Positions 9,092 through 18,071 of a stretch of DNA of 64,000 nt are shown one piece after another. The stretch is from contig CP086683.1 of NCBI GenBank assembly GCA_030544685.1, positions 1,302,001-1,366,000 of the forward strand. The letters are read 5' to 3'. A program made the position numbers and the translations under genes. The stretch comes from Pseudomonas sp. B21_DOA. Its GTDB lineage: Bacteria > Pseudomonadota > Gammaproteobacteria > Pseudomonadales > Pseudomonadaceae. The notes beneath the pieces were generated by a model. It ran no database searches. It saw nothing but the letters and a program-made list of their open reading frames with translations, and was not told where the DNA came from. Positions within the stretch are counted from its first letter, which is position 1. Each line of letters begins with the position of its first letter.

Positions 9092-9436
9092 TCATCGCGA
9101 GCGCTTGCCCTTCGGCCTCTGCTCACGACCTCGCCCTTTGCGATAAACCCACAGCCCAAACACACCGATGGCCAACATGAACGAGGTCCAGAAGCTCTGC
9201 CAAACGAACTCGAACCAGTATCGCCGAGGTTGCAGTGCCAAGGTGTAGGTGCTGCGCGGCCCACGATTGTTGGTGGTAATGGAGCCGCTGATCCAGCTTT
9301 CGATCAGCATGTAGATTGAAAGGCAGACGGCAATGGCAGTCAGCACGCCGGCGAGCACGGTCAGCCAATAACTCAAGCGGCTTTGCCGATACGGCGGGGG
9401 ATGGGGCAGGGGGACGCGGGTTCGTTTCTGATTCAT
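9092..9436 (-). CDS. Small inner-membrane protein, unknown function
   Basis: A 114-residue protein with a basic cytoplasmic start (MNQKRTRVPLP), a first membrane segment LSYWLTVLAGVLTAIAVCLS, a periplasmic loop with GSITTNNRGPRSTYTLAL, a second segment WTSFMLAIGVFGLWVY and a very basic tail (RKGRGREQRPKGKRSR). No family recognised. Both ends should face the cytoplasm by the positive-inside rule. It sits between the DUF1016 gene and tRNA-Phe and may belong to the same accessory insert. Confidence 0.6.
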   Translation of the reverse strand: MNQKRTRVPLPHPPPYRQSRLSYWLTVLAGVLTAIAVCLSIYMLIESWISGSITTNNRGPRSTYTLALQPRRYWFEFVWQSFWTSFMLAIGVFGLWVYRKGRGREQRPKGKRSR

Positions 9437-9491
9437 CGAGTGATGGCCCTTTTCCGTAAGGGGTAAGCAGTGTTCATCAAATCCCGGACAT

Positions 9492-9524
9492 AAAAAAACC
9501 CTGAATCTTGCGATTCAGGGTTTT
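9492..9524 (-). terminator. Intrinsic terminator of tRNA-Phe
   Basis: CCCTGAATC (9499-9507) and GATTCAGGG (9512-9520) form a nine-base stem with a four-base loop. On the minus strand it is followed by seven T (A7 at 9492-9498), a classic terminator directly after the tRNA. Confidence 0.88.
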
Positions 9525-9531
9525 CGGTATT

Positions 9532-9607
9532 TGGTGCCCAGAGACGGAATCGAACCGCCGACACGGGGATTTTCAATCCCCTGCTCTACCGACTGAGCTA
9601 TCTGGGC
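9532..9607 (-). tRNA. tRNA-Phe (anticodon GAA)
   Basis: Read on the minus strand, it begins GCCCAGATAGCTC and ends with the acceptor GGGC, discriminator A and encoded CCA (9532-9534). The anticodon arm is GGGGA-TTGAAAA-TCCCC, giving anticodon GAA. The T arm contains GGTTCGATTCC. At 76 nt all arms pair. It has its own promoter and terminator. Confidence 0.97.
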
Positions 9608-9617
9608 AACGGGGCGC

Positions 9618-9646
9618 ATTAAAAGGGTTTTTCGGATTTACGTCAA
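9618..9646 (-). promoter_or_regulatory. Sigma-70 promoter of tRNA-Phe
   Basis: On the minus strand TTGACG (9641-9646), a 17-base spacer, then TTTAAT (9618-9623), followed by a GC-rich discriminator and the tRNA ten bases on. Spacing and hexamers are near consensus, and a GC-rich discriminator is typical of stringently controlled stable-RNA promoters. Confidence 0.8.
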
Positions 9647-9698
9647 CGACTTTTTGAAAATTTCTTAAATTAATTCCGTCGCTTACGAAATATACGGG

Positions 9699-9971
9699 TT
9701 ATTCGGCTGGCGGCACGTAGCCTTCGGCCTTGGCGTATTCCTCGCCGGAGAAGTACTTGTCCATTTCGCCCTGCAGATATTTGCGATCTTCGGCGTTCAT
9801 CATGTTCAGGCGCTTTTCGTTGATCAGCAGGGTCTGGTGTTTCTGCCAGTCGGCCCAGGCCTTCGCCGAGACGTGATCGAAAATATCCTGGCCCTTGGCA
9901 CCCGGGAACGGGGCGCGTTCCAGCGCGGGCAGTTCTTCTTTGTACTTGCGGCACATTACGGTGCGGGTCAT
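9699..9971 (-). CDS. yggX: YggX-family Fe(II)-trafficking / oxidative damage protection protein
   Basis: A 90-residue cytosolic protein, [18 protein letters not shown]..., with the family blocks [17 protein letters not shown] and [18 protein letters not shown]. The conserved Cys7 is present. The family helps protect or repair Fe-S clusters. Its ATG overlaps the mutY stop by four bases; MutY itself carries a 4Fe-4S cluster, so the pairing makes sense. The mutY-yggX order is widely conserved in gamma-proteobacteria. Confidence 0.94.
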   Translation of the reverse strand: MTRTVMCRKYKEELPALERAPFPGAKGQDIFDHVSAKAWADWQKHQTLLINEKRLNMMNAEDRKYLQGEMDKYFSGEEYAKAEGYVPPAE

Positions 9972-11035
9972 GGCGATTCTCCTGCATTCAAGACGGCGGC
10001 CGCGCGTTCGAGCAAGGTCTTGACCGGGGCAGCAAGGCCCAGGCGCGGCGGGGTGGCGAGGTTATACCAGAGCCAGTCGGCCTCGGCCACGTGATGGCTG
10101 GCTTCTTGCACCTGAACCAGCCACGGTTCGATGGACAACTGGAAATGGCTGAACGTATGGACGAGGCTCGGCAGCGCCTGCTGCTGGCCCATGGTCAGCG
10201 AGTGCTGATCGGCCAGATGCTGCAGGTCTTCCAGATCATCCAGTTCCGGCAGGCTCCACAAACCGCCCCACAGTCCCGTCGACGGGCGGCGGTAAAGCAG
10301 AATCGCACCTTCGCCGTTGGCGAGCATTGGCATCAGCGTGCGTTTCTGCGGGATGGCTTTGCGTGGCTTGGGAATCGGGTAGCGGGTTTCCAGGCCAAGC
10401 ATGTGCGCTTCACAGCCACGCTTGAGCGGACACAGCAGGCAGCTCGGCTTGCTGCGCGTGCAGAGTGTGGCGCCGAGATCCATCATCGCCTGGGTGTAGG
10501 CGTTGACCCGATCGTGCGGGGTGAAGCGCTCGGCGTTGGCCCATAGCTGCTTGGCGACCTTCGGTTCGCCGGGATAGCCCTCTTGCGCGGTGAAGCGCGC
10601 GAGCACGCGTTTGACGTTGCCGTCGAGGATCGGCGCGCGCAGGCCCATGCTGATGCTGGCAATCGCGCCGGCGGTGGACAGGCCGATGCCTGGCAGCTCG
10701 GTGAGTTTTTCCACGTCACGCGGGAATTCGCCAGCGTACTGGCTGACGACGATCTTCGCGGTCTTCTGCAGATTGCGAGCGCGAGTGTAATAACCCAGCC
10801 CGGTCCACAGGTGCAGCACCTCGTCTTCCGGCGCTGCGGCCAGCGCTTCGACCGTCGGCAGGGCTGCCATGAAGCGCTCGAAGTAATTGAGCACGGTGCT
10901 GACCTGAGTCTGCTGCAACATGATCTCGGATACCCAGACCCGGTACGGATTGATGTCCTGCTGCCACGGCAAATCGTGGCGGCCATGTCGGTCGAACCAC
11001 TCCAGCACCGCCGTGGAAAACTGCTCCGCTGTCAT
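9968..11035 (-). CDS. mutY: A/G-specific adenine DNA glycosylase MutY
   Basis: A 355-residue base-excision repair enzyme that removes adenine opposite 8-oxoguanine. Visible features are the catalytic Glu in [13 protein letters not shown], the helix-hairpin-helix [13 protein letters not shown], the catalytic Asp in [14 protein letters not shown] and the 4Fe-4S motif [17 protein letters not shown] (C-X6-C-X2-C-X5-C). The C-terminal NUDT1-like domain for 8-oxoG recognition follows. The length is normal. The ATG overlaps the stop of asmA by four bases, so asmA-mutY-yggX are one operon. Confidence 0.97.
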   Translation of the reverse strand: MTAEQFSTAVLEWFDRHGRHDLPWQQDINPYRVWVSEIMLQQTQVSTVLNYFERFMAALPTVEALAAAPEDEVLHLWTGLGYYTRARNLQKTAKIVVSQYAGEFPRDVEKLTELPGIGLSTAGAIASISMGLRAPILDGNVKRVLARFTAQEGYPGEPKVAKQLWANAERFTPHDRVNAYTQAMMDLGATLCTRSKPSCLLCPLKRGCEAHMLGLETRYPIPKPRKAIPQKRTLMPMLANGEGAILLYRRPSTGLWGGLWSLPELDDLEDLQHLADQHSLTMGQQQALPSLVHTFSHFQLSIEPWLVQVQEASHHVAEADWLWYNLATPPRLGLAAPVKTLLERAAAVLNAGESP

Positions 11036-13248
11036 CGCTTGAACAGCCCCTTCAATGCGTTTTTCAGTTCCGGGCTGACTTTGTCGCCCAGTTTTTCGTC
11101 GATTTTCTCGCTGAGCTTGTTGCCGGCCATCTTGCTGGCGACCTGACCGAGACGGTCATTGTCGATGCGGCAGGCCTTGGCGCCCAGTTCCAGCGGGCCA
11201 CGGCAGCGCAGCGGCCACTCGATGCCGACGAACTTCTCGCCGACCTGACAGGCCGGGTCGGGCATGGCGCTGGTGTCGCCCTCGACGATGATGCCGACGC
11301 GGTAATCCATACCCAAAACGCGCAGGTCGATGTCGCCGTCACCGTTGACGGTCATGCCGGGAATGCGCACTTTCAGGTCCGGGTTGCTGGCGACGCCGTT
11401 GTGTACGGTCAGGTTGCCCTTGAGCTCCTCGAACGGCGTGTCCTTGCCCCGTGGCTCGCCGCTCAGGGACTTGCGATTGAGGGTGGCGATGCCTTTGCAC
11501 AATTGCTGTTCAAGGTTGGCGTTGAGCAGCACGCCATTGTTGATGACGAAACTGGCGTTGCCGTTCAGCGTATCGATCAGCGCCTGCTGGCTGTTGCCGC
11601 TACCGGTGAGGCTGCTGGTCAGCGTGACCAGACCTTTGACCGGCGGATTCTTGCCTTGGCTTTCGATGATTTTTTCCGCCGGGACGCGATTGAGCCGGGT
11701 CTGCAGGTTCAACACCGGCGCGCTCGGGCGCACGTCGAGAGTGCCGTTGGCGACGAAGCCGCCGTTGTACAGATCGCCGCTCAGGTTAGTCAGCGTCAGC
11801 AGGCCACCCTGGCCGGTGGCTTTGAGCGCGGCGTTCTGGATCGGCAGTCTGTCGAGGGTCAGTTGGCCAAAGGTCAGGTCGGCGTCCACGTCGAGTTTGG
11901 CCAGGCGTTCGACCGGCAGCAGACGCTCGGTGCTCCAGGCGGTCTTGCTCGGTTTGTCCGGCAGCGGCGTGGTGCCTGCGACGGCACCGGCCTCAGTGCT
12001 GGCGACTTCGGCCTGACGCGTCTGCGTCGCGCTATTGGCCTGAGCCGATTTCGGTGGCAGGTAGCGGTCGACGTTGAACGTGTCGGCCTTGAGAATCGCG
12101 CGCAGCGACTGTTTGGCGAAGTCCTCGACGGCGATGCGGCCGCTGAAGCTGCTGTCATCGAGTTTCAGGTTGATGTTGTCGAACGACAGGCTGGTTGGGG
12201 TGGCCGCAACGCGGCTGACCAGTTCGACCTTGCTCAGGCTGCCTTCGCCCATCGCCGGCAGTGTCTGACCGATGCTGTCGACGAATTTCGCCAGATCGAA
12301 CTGGGCAATGGAAATGCCGCCGCTGATCTGTGGCGTCTTGTCGAGGTCGTTGGCTTTCAGCTCGCCCAGGGCGCGCAACTGGTTGGCGGAAATCTTGATG
12401 CCGGTCCATTCGGCGACGTTCGCTGCCTTGTCCAGCAATAACTGGCCCTGAGCGGAGAAGGTCATGGTCTTGCCTTGCAGCGGATCACCAGCGAGTTCAC
12501 CGGTCAGCTTCAGATCCTCGAACTTGTAGCGTTGCAGGGCGCGCTCGAAGCGCAGCTCGCCGTTGAGCTCGGTGCGCACGCGCAGCACCGGTTGATTGGT
12601 GCCGAGGAACGCGGTGGCTTTCACCGGGATATTGGTCGAATCGTGTACCGGGCCGGTGCTCAGTTGAATGCTTTCGGCGCTGAACTGCTTGCCGGTCAGC
12701 TCATCGGTGTATTCAACGCGGGCGTTGTTGACGGTCAGGCTGTCGATGTCGAGGCGGATCGGCTGTGCCGGTTTTTCCACGGCGACGGTCGGCTCGCTGG
12801 CGGTCGCGCCCGCTGTGGCCGGTGGAGTCGAGCCCGGCGCCACAGGCACCTTGCCGATGTCTTCCCAGTTGCCGTGGCCGTTCTTGTCACGGTTCAGGCG
12901 CAGGTTGAGGCCTTCGACGCGCACGTCGCTCATCTGCACTTCGCGGCGCAACAACGGCAGCACGCGCACGGACAGGCCGAGCATCTGCAAGTCGGCAAAC
13001 GGTTCGGCAGGTTTGGCCAGGGTGGCGACGCTGGCTTCGTGCAATTCCAGGCCGAGCCACGGGAACAGGCTCCAGCCGATATCGCCATTGAGCGTCAGCT
13101 CGATGTGGGCCTTGTCGCGGGCTATCTGGCGGATCTCGTCTTTGTAGTCGTTGGGATCGAAGAGGTGCGTCAGGGCAAAGCCTGCCGCCACAATGATCAG
13201 CAACAGCCCGAGAAGTACCAGACCCAGGATTTTGCCGAACGCTTTCAT
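11032..13248 (-). CDS. asmA: AsmA family outer-membrane biogenesis protein
   Basis: A 738-residue protein with one N-terminal membrane anchor (MKAFGKILGLVLLGLLLIIV) and a long periplasmic AsmA-type region: FDPNDYKDEIRQIARDKAHIELTLN near the N-terminus, DLRVEGLNL-type beta repeats, and a C-terminal AsmA domain ending [13 protein letters not shown]. AsmA-like proteins are thought to act in lipid transfer or envelope homeostasis. I start it at the ATG at 13248, which has AAGGA at proper distance, rather than at the in-frame ATG at 13281, which lacks a ribosome site. It is first in the asmA-mutY-yggX operon. Confidence 0.9.
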   Translation of the reverse strand: MKAFGKILGLVLLGLLLIIVAAGFALTHLFDPNDYKDEIRQIARDKAHIELTLNGDIGWSLFPWLGLELHEASVATLAKPAEPFADLQMLGLSVRVLPLLRREVQMSDVRVEGLNLRLNRDKNGHGNWEDIGKVPVAPGSTPPATAGATASEPTVAVEKPAQPIRLDIDSLTVNNARVEYTDELTGKQFSAESIQLSTGPVHDSTNIPVKATAFLGTNQPVLRVRTELNGELRFERALQRYKFEDLKLTGELAGDPLQGKTMTFSAQGQLLLDKAANVAEWTGIKISANQLRALGELKANDLDKTPQISGGISIAQFDLAKFVDSIGQTLPAMGEGSLSKVELVSRVAATPTSLSFDNINLKLDDSSFSGRIAVEDFAKQSLRAILKADTFNVDRYLPPKSAQANSATQTRQAEVASTEAGAVAGTTPLPDKPSKTAWSTERLLPVERLAKLDVDADLTFGQLTLDRLPIQNAALKATGQGGLLTLTNLSGDLYNGGFVANGTLDVRPSAPVLNLQTRLNRVPAEKIIESQGKNPPVKGLVTLTSSLTGSGNSQQALIDTLNGNASFVINNGVLLNANLEQQLCKGIATLNRKSLSGEPRGKDTPFEELKGNLTVHNGVASNPDLKVRIPGMTVNGDGDIDLRVLGMDYRVGIIVEGDTSAMPDPACQVGEKFVGIEWPLRCRGPLELGAKACRIDNDRLGQVASKMAGNKLSEKIDEKLGDKVSPELKNALKGLFKR

Positions 13249-13773
13249 GGGCGAGTCCTTGTAGTTAGTCGAATTGGTCATATGGCCGGGGAGTATAGCG
13301 CTGCGAGCACCCGGTTCGGTGTGGCGTCATCCGCCGAGGGTCGGTAACGGTACCTGCAACTTTGCTATTGGTCCCTGCGCTTGAGGATGCCCGGCGGGCA
13401 CCAGAAAGCGCAATTCGGCCCCCGTTTGCGATGCCATTTTCTGCGCTTGGTTCACCGGCGGTTCAGCCATTCCAACGCGACAGGTAATTTTTCGCACGCA
13501 CAAATGGGACAAGTAGCAAACGTCGTGGTGCCTTTGCAGACGCGGGGTTCGCGGCTTCCCGAGTCGTACGAGAACAGATGACTTGAAAAAAGGTGATATC
13601 AGTTTGGTTTTTCTGTCACCTGAGAATGGTAACCTTCGCCAGTTCGTCCGCCCGTCTGCGACTTAACGTCGCGCCTTCAAGGAGCTTCACCTGAAAAAAC
13701 GGTCATGCCTGCGTGCATAAGGCCGAGGGTGAGCAGTGGCTGGCGAACCATACTAACAATTGGGGGATACACA
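13249..13773. other. 525-bp intergenic gap with an AGGTGA/TCACCT inverted repeat
   Basis: This gap separates divergent asmA and the MFS gene. It contains AGGTGA (13591-13596) and TCACCT (13616-13621) with a 19-base T-rich centre, a possible operator for the MFS gene. No convincing -24/-12 or -35/-10 pair and no protein-like reading frame was found. It is long enough for an unannotated small RNA, but nothing in it supports one directly. Confidence 0.4.
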
Positions 13774-15438
13774 ATGAGCACGAGCATCACGGCGGACGGC
13801 CTCAAAGCCGACCAGCCTGCGTTCCTGTCCAAGGAACGCATCATCGCCAAGCCCGGTTTCAACCGCTGGCTGGTTCCACCGGCCGCTTTGGCCATTCACC
13901 TGTGCATCGGCATGGCCTACGGCTTCTCGGTGTTCTGGTTGCCGCTGTCCAAGGCACTCGGCGTTACCGCGCCGGTGGCTTGCGCGCCGGACATGAGCTT
14001 CATCGCACAGGTATTTTCGTCGAACTGCGACTGGCCGATCTCCATGCTCGGCTGGATCTACACGCTGTTCTTCATCTTCCTCGGCTGCTCGGCAGCGATC
14101 TGGGGCGGCTGGCTGGAACACGCCGGTCCACGCAAGGCTGGCGTTGTATCGGCCTTGTGCTGGTGTGGCGGTCTGCTGATTTCCGCGCTGGGTATCTATA
14201 CCCACCAGATCTGGCTGATGTGGATCGGCTCCGGCGTGATCGGCGGTATCGGTCTGGGCCTGGGCTATATCTCGCCGGTGTCGACCCTGATCAAGTGGTT
14301 CCCGGACAAGCGCGGTATGGCGACCGGCATGGCGATCATGGGCTTCGGTGGCGGCGCGATGGTCGGCGCACCATTGGCGACGGCACTGATGAGCCACTTC
14401 GCTTCGCCAGAAGGCGTGGGCGTATGGCAGAGCTTCGTGGCCATGGCAGCCATCTACTTCGTGTTCATGATCGGTGGCGCACTGTCCTACCGCGTGCCGC
14501 CAACCGGCTGGAAACCTGAAGGCTGGACCGCTCCGGCGAAGAAAGCTTCCAACGCGATGATCACTAACCGTCACGTTCACGTGAATGTAGCGTGGAAAAC
14601 TCCGCAATTCCGTCTGGTATGGCTGGTGCTGTGCCTGAACGTGTCGGCGGGTATCGGTATCCTCGGCATGGCTTCGCCACTGTTGCAGGAAGTGTTCGGC
14701 GGCAAACTGCTGGGCGTCGATGTGCCGTTCGGTCAACTCGACGCTGGCCAACTGGCCTCGATCGCGGCGATCGCAGCTGGCTTCACTGGTCTGCTGAGCC
14801 TGTTCAACATCGGTGGCCGCTTCTTCTGGGCCTCGTTCTCGGACTATCTGGGCCGCAAGAACACCTACTTCGTGTTCTTCGCGCTGGGTTTTGCCCTGTA
14901 CGCGCTGATTCCGAACATGGGCCATCTGGGCAACGTTGCGCTGTTCGTGGCGGCGTTCTGCATCATCCTGTCGATGTACGGCGGTGGTTTCGCCACCGTT
15001 CCGGCGTATCTGGCCGACCTGTTCGGTACGCAGATGGTTGGCGCGATCCACGGTCGTCTGCTGACTGCCTGGGCTGCTGCCGGCGTGCTCGGTCCGGTGC
15101 TGGTCAACTACCTGCGTGAATATCAGTTGAGCATCGGCGTTGAACGCGCTGCTGCTTACGACATCACTCTGTACATCCTCGCCGGCCTGCTGGTGCTGGG
15201 CTTCCTGTGCAACCTGATGGTGCGCCCGGTGGCCGACAAGTACTTCATGACCGACGCCGAACTGGCTGCCGAACAGGCGCTGGGCCACGACAAGGGTGCC
15301 GATGCCAGCACCGTTCTGGAGTGGAAAGCGGCGCCGGGCACCAAGCCTCTGGCGATCGCTGCCTGGCTGGTGGTGGGTATTCCGTTGGCGTGGGGTGTGT
15401 GGGTGACCCTGCAGAAGACGGCGGTACTGTTTCACTAA
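13774..15438 (+). CDS. OFA-family MFS transporter (oxalate/formate antiporter-like)
   Basis: A 554-residue MFS protein with 12 or more membrane segments. It is recognisable as OFA by the N-terminus RWLVPPAALAIHLCIGMAYG, the FPDKRGMATGMAIMGFGGGA stretch after segment 4 and RFFWASFSDYLGRKNTYFVF. OFA members move small carboxylates such as oxalate, formate or pyruvate; the substrate here is not determinable. A loop between segments 3 and 4 and an extra C-terminal pair of hydrophobic segments make it longer than the usual 400-430 residues. The ATG at 13774 has GGGGGA at good spacing. It stands alone, with a repeat downstream. Confidence 0.85.
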   Translation: MSTSITADGLKADQPAFLSKERIIAKPGFNRWLVPPAALAIHLCIGMAYGFSVFWLPLSKALGVTAPVACAPDMSFIAQVFSSNCDWPISMLGWIYTLFFIFLGCSAAIWGGWLEHAGPRKAGVVSALCWCGGLLISALGIYTHQIWLMWIGSGVIGGIGLGLGYISPVSTLIKWFPDKRGMATGMAIMGFGGGAMVGAPLATALMSHFASPEGVGVWQSFVAMAAIYFVFMIGGALSYRVPPTGWKPEGWTAPAKKASNAMITNRHVHVNVAWKTPQFRLVWLVLCLNVSAGIGILGMASPLLQEVFGGKLLGVDVPFGQLDAGQLASIAAIAAGFTGLLSLFNIGGRFFWASFSDYLGRKNTYFVFFALGFALYALIPNMGHLGNVALFVAAFCIILSMYGGGFATVPAYLADLFGTQMVGAIHGRLLTAWAAAGVLGPVLVNYLREYQLSIGVERAAAYDITLYILAGLLVLGFLCNLMVRPVADKYFMTDAELAAEQALGHDKGADASTVLEWKAAPGTKPLAIAAWLVVGIPLAWGVWVTLQKTAVLFH

Positions 15439-15452
15439 GGTCATTTACATTT

Positions 15453-15484
15453 GATCGTTCCCACGCTCTGCGTGGGAGCGATCA
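15453..15484. repeat. Short palindromic intergenic repeat (GTTCCCACGC type)
   Basis: GATCGTTCCCACGC and GCGTGGGAGCGATC face each other around a short loop, making an almost perfect hairpin. This is a repeat class distinct from the paired REP elements elsewhere in the window. It follows the MFS gene and could act as its transcript end. Confidence 0.65.
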
Positions 15485-15585
15485 TCATCCCTTCTCGCTT
15501 GTATGGACATGTCTACCCGCGACAGCCGGGCGTTCTATCCGTCAGGCATCTCACCTCTCGTGTTTCTGTTTGCCTCCTGCGTGCC

Positions 15586-15591
15586 TATAAT
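15586..15591 (+). promoter_or_regulatory. Probable -10 box of the his operon
   Basis: A consensus TATAAT lies 39 bases before the hisB ATG. The -35 region (TTTCTG or TTGCCT upstream) is weak. No his leader peptide or attenuator is visible, in line with Pseudomonas his genes generally. Confidence 0.45.
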
Positions 15592-15629
15592 GGCTGCCTT
15601 TTTCGCCCAATGATTTTGCGGAGCTGGTG

Positions 15630-16223
15630 ATGGCCGAACGTAAGGCGTCTGTCGAGCGCGACACTCTGGAAACCCAGATCAAAGCCTCGATCAACCTTGA
15701 TGGCACCGGAAAGGCCCGATTCGATATCGGTGTACCTTTTCTTGAGCACATGCTGGATCAGATCGCCCGTCACGGGTTGATCGATCTGGATATCGAATGC
15801 AAGGGCGATCTGCATATCGACGACCACCATACGGTGGAAGACGTCGGTATCACCCTCGGCCAGGCCTTTGCCAAAGCCATCGGCGACAAGAAAGGCATCC
15901 GTCGCTACGGCCATGCCTACGTGCCGCTCGATGAAGCACTGTCGCGTGTGGTCATCGATTTCTCCGGTCGCCCGGGCCTGCAGATGCACGTGCCGTACAC
16001 CCGTGCCACCGTCGGCGGTTTCGACGTTGACCTGTTCCAGGAGTTTTTCCAGGGCTTCGTCAACCACGCGCTGGTCAGCGTGCACATCGACAACCTGCGC
16101 GGCACCAACACTCACCACCAGATCGAAACCGTGTTCAAGGCTTTCGGCCGCGCGCTGCGCATGGCCGTCGAGCTGGACGAACGCATGGCCGGGCAAATGC
16201 CGTCGACCAAAGGCGTTCTGTAA
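15630..16223 (+). CDS. hisB: Imidazoleglycerol-phosphate dehydratase
   Basis: A 197-residue monofunctional HisB, the sixth enzyme of histidine synthesis. It has both Mn-binding HHxxE-type motifs ([17 protein letters not shown] and [18 protein letters not shown]). There is no histidinol-phosphatase domain, unlike the bifunctional E. coli protein; this is usual in Pseudomonas. The ATG at 15630 has GGAG at correct spacing; an in-frame GTG sits one codon before. Its stop overlaps the hisH start by one base. Confidence 0.97.
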   Translation: MAERKASVERDTLETQIKASINLDGTGKARFDIGVPFLEHMLDQIARHGLIDLDIECKGDLHIDDHHTVEDVGITLGQAFAKAIGDKKGIRRYGHAYVPLDEALSRVVIDFSGRPGLQMHVPYTRATVGGFDVDLFQEFFQGFVNHALVSVHIDNLRGTNTHHQIETVFKAFGRALRMAVELDERMAGQMPSTKGVL

Positions 16224-16861
16224 TGCAGACGGTTGCAGTTATCGACTACGGCATGGGCAACCTGCACTCGGTGGCCAAAGCGCTTGAGCACGTCGGCGCC
16301 GGCAAGGTGCTGATTACCAGCGACGCGAACGTGATTCGCGAAGCCGACCGCGTGGTCTTCCCGGGCGTTGGCGCAATTCGCGATTGCATGGCGGAGATCC
16401 GTCGCCTCGGCTTCGATTCGCTGGTCCGTGAGGTCAGCCAGGATCGGCCGTTCCTCGGCATCTGCGTCGGTATGCAAGCCTTGCTCGACAGCAGCGAAGA
16501 GAACGAAGGCGTTGACTGCATCGGCCTGTTTCCGGGCGCGGTGAAGTTCTTCGGCAAGGATCTGCACGAAGACGGCGAGCACCTGAAAGTCCCGCACATG
16601 GGCTGGAACGAGGTGAAGCAGACCATCAGTCACCCGCTGTGGCATGACATCCCGGATCTGGCGCGTTTCTACTTCGTGCACAGCTACTACATCGCCGCCG
16701 CCAATGCGCGGCAGGTGGTGGGCAGCGGTCATTACGGTGTCGACTTCGCCGCAGCGCTGGCCGATGGCTCGCGTTTCGCCGTGCAGTTCCACCCGGAGAA
16801 AAGCCATACCCACGGCCTGCAATTGCTGCAGAACTTCGCTGCGTGGGACGGTCGCTGGTAA
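16223..16861 (+). CDS. hisH: Imidazole glycerol phosphate synthase, glutaminase subunit
   Basis: A 212-residue class I glutamine amidotransferase. The triad is visible: Cys in [11 protein letters not shown], and His and Glu in VQFHPEKSH. It hydrolyses glutamine and channels ammonia to HisF. It overlaps hisB by one base (TAATG) and abuts the DUF2164 gene, so it is in the middle of the operon; its partner hisF is the last his gene here. Confidence 0.97.
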   Translation: MQTVAVIDYGMGNLHSVAKALEHVGAGKVLITSDANVIREADRVVFPGVGAIRDCMAEIRRLGFDSLVREVSQDRPFLGICVGMQALLDSSEENEGVDCIGLFPGAVKFFGKDLHEDGEHLKVPHMGWNEVKQTISHPLWHDIPDLARFYFVHSYYIAAANARQVVGSGHYGVDFAAALADGSRFAVQFHPEKSHTHGLQLLQNFAAWDGRW

Positions 16862-17161
16862 ATGGCCGTCAAGAAGTCCAAACCGCCGATTCTGACCCTC
16901 ACTCCCGAGCAGGAGAGCGAGGCCAATCGCAAGATTCAGCGGTTCATGGAAGACCGTTTCGAACTGGATCTGGGTTCGTTCGAGGCGGCGGAAATTCTTG
17001 AGCTGTTTACCCGTGAGATTGCTCCGCACTATTACAACAGGGCGATTTTCGATGTGCAGACCCACCTCAAGGAACGGTTTGAAAGCATCGAAAGCGACCT
17101 GTGGGCGCTCGAAAAAATTAAGAGCAGCGGCAAGCGTCAAGCTGCAAGCTGCAAGAGATAG
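16862..17161 (+). CDS. DUF2164 protein inside the his operon
   Basis: A 99-residue cytosolic protein, [20 protein letters not shown], with the DUF2164 core ([27 protein letters not shown] then [14 protein letters not shown]). Function unknown. It starts on the base after the hisH stop, so it is co-transcribed. The last dozen codons ([12 protein letters not shown]) are read from an intergenic-type repeat (CAAGCTGCAAGCTGCAAG), so the natural C-terminus has probably been changed by repeat insertion. Its conserved place between hisH and hisA in Pseudomonas suggests a link to the pathway, but there is no evidence for it. Confidence 0.85.
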   Translation: MAVKKSKPPILTLTPEQESEANRKIQRFMEDRFELDLGSFEAAEILELFTREIAPHYYNRAIFDVQTHLKERFESIESDLWALEKIKSSGKRQAASCKR

Positions 17162-17208
17162 ACGCGCGTGCGCGCTTGCAGCTATGGCTTGCAGCTTGCC
17201 GCTCTTTT
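17120..17208. repeat. Inverted repeat, AGCTGCAAGCTGCAAG family, between DUF2164 and hisA
   Basis: AAGAGCAGCGGCAAGCG at the left pairs with GCTTGCCGCTCTT at the right, and GCTGCAAGCTGCAAG pairs with CTTGCAGC...GCTTGCAGC inside. The whole forms a long imperfect hairpin. It covers the end of the DUF2164 gene and ends just before the hisA ribosome site. A second member of the same family lies after hisA. Confidence 0.75.
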
Positions 17209-17223
17209 GACGAAGGAAAAAGC

Positions 17224-17964
17224 ATGCTGATTATCCCCGCTATCGATCTCAAGGACGGTGCCTGCGTACGTCTGCGCCAGGGCCGCATGGAAGATTCCAC
17301 GGTGTTCTCCGATGACCCGGTGAGCATGGCTGCCAAGTGGGTGGAGGGCGGTTGCCGTCGTCTGCATCTGGTCGACCTGAACGGCGCTTTCGAAGGCCAG
17401 CCGGTCAACGGCGAAGTGGTCACCGCGATCGCCAAGCGCTACCCGACCCTGCCGATCCAGATCGGTGGCGGCATCCGTTCGCTGGAAACCATCGAGCATT
17501 ACGTCAAAGCCGGCGTGAGCTACGTGATCATCGGCACCAAAGCCGTAAAAGATCCGGCGTTCGTTGCTGAAGCCTGCCGTGCGTTTCCGGGCAAGATCAT
17601 TGTCGGTCTGGATGCGAAAGACGGTTTCGTCGCCACCGACGGCTGGGCTGAGATCAGCACCGTGCAGGTCATTGACTTGGCCAAGCAGTTCGAAGCCGAC
17701 GGCGTGTCCTCGATCGTTTATACCGACATCGCCAAAGACGGCATGATGCAGGGCTGCAACGTACCGTTCACCGCTGCGCTGGCCGCTGCCACCAGGATTC
17801 CGGTGATCGCTTCCGGCGGCATCCATAACCTGGGTGACATCAAGTCGCTGCTCGACGCCAAGGCACCGGGCATCATCGGCGCGATCACGGGCCGCGCGAT
17901 CTATGAGGGCACTTTGGATGTTGCAGAGGCTCAAGCTTTATGTGATGGCTACGCGGCCAGATAA
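17224..17964 (+). CDS. hisA: ProFAR isomerase
   Basis: A 246-residue (beta/alpha)8 barrel enzyme that isomerises ProFAR to PRFAR in histidine synthesis. The catalytic Asp is in [13 protein letters not shown], the second Asp in [15 protein letters not shown], and the phosphate-binding loops are IQIGGGIRS and PVIASGGI. The ATG at 17224 has GAAGGAA just upstream. Repeats flank the gene on both sides. The length is normal. Confidence 0.97.
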   Translation: MLIIPAIDLKDGACVRLRQGRMEDSTVFSDDPVSMAAKWVEGGCRRLHLVDLNGAFEGQPVNGEVVTAIAKRYPTLPIQIGGGIRSLETIEHYVKAGVSYVIIGTKAVKDPAFVAEACRAFPGKIIVGLDAKDGFVATDGWAEISTVQVIDLAKQFEADGVSSIVYTDIAKDGMMQGCNVPFTAALAAATRIPVIASGGIHNLGDIKSLLDAKAPGIIGAITGRAIYEGTLDVAEAQALCDGYAAR

Positions 17965-17968
17965 AAGC

Positions 17969-18053
17969 AGCTTCAAGTTGCAAGCTGCGAGCTGCAAGTT
18001 AGAAGCGCGACCGCAATCCGCCCTTTCTTGCAGCTTGAAGCTTGAAGCTTCTT
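17969..18053. repeat. Inverted repeat, AGCTGCAAG family, between hisA and hisF
   Basis: AGCTTCAAGTTGCAAGCTGC is mirrored by GCAGCTTGAAGCTTGAAGC at the far side, with a GC-rich centre. It is the same family as the repeat before hisA. It ends about 18 bases before hisF and may lower or buffer hisF expression; that is inference. Confidence 0.75.
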
Positions 18054-18071
18054 AATCGGAGATTAAGTCTT

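Noticed and set aside
5908..9436. Prophage or insertion sequence
   Set aside because: No transposase, integrase or phage structural gene was found here or elsewhere in the window; DUF1016 alone is not proof.
13327..13512. Small minus-strand gene in the asmA-MFS gap
   Set aside because: 61 codons with no ribosome site and no recognisable pattern.
17182..17934. Antisense frame across hisA
   Set aside because: A shadow of the hisA codon pattern with no start signals.
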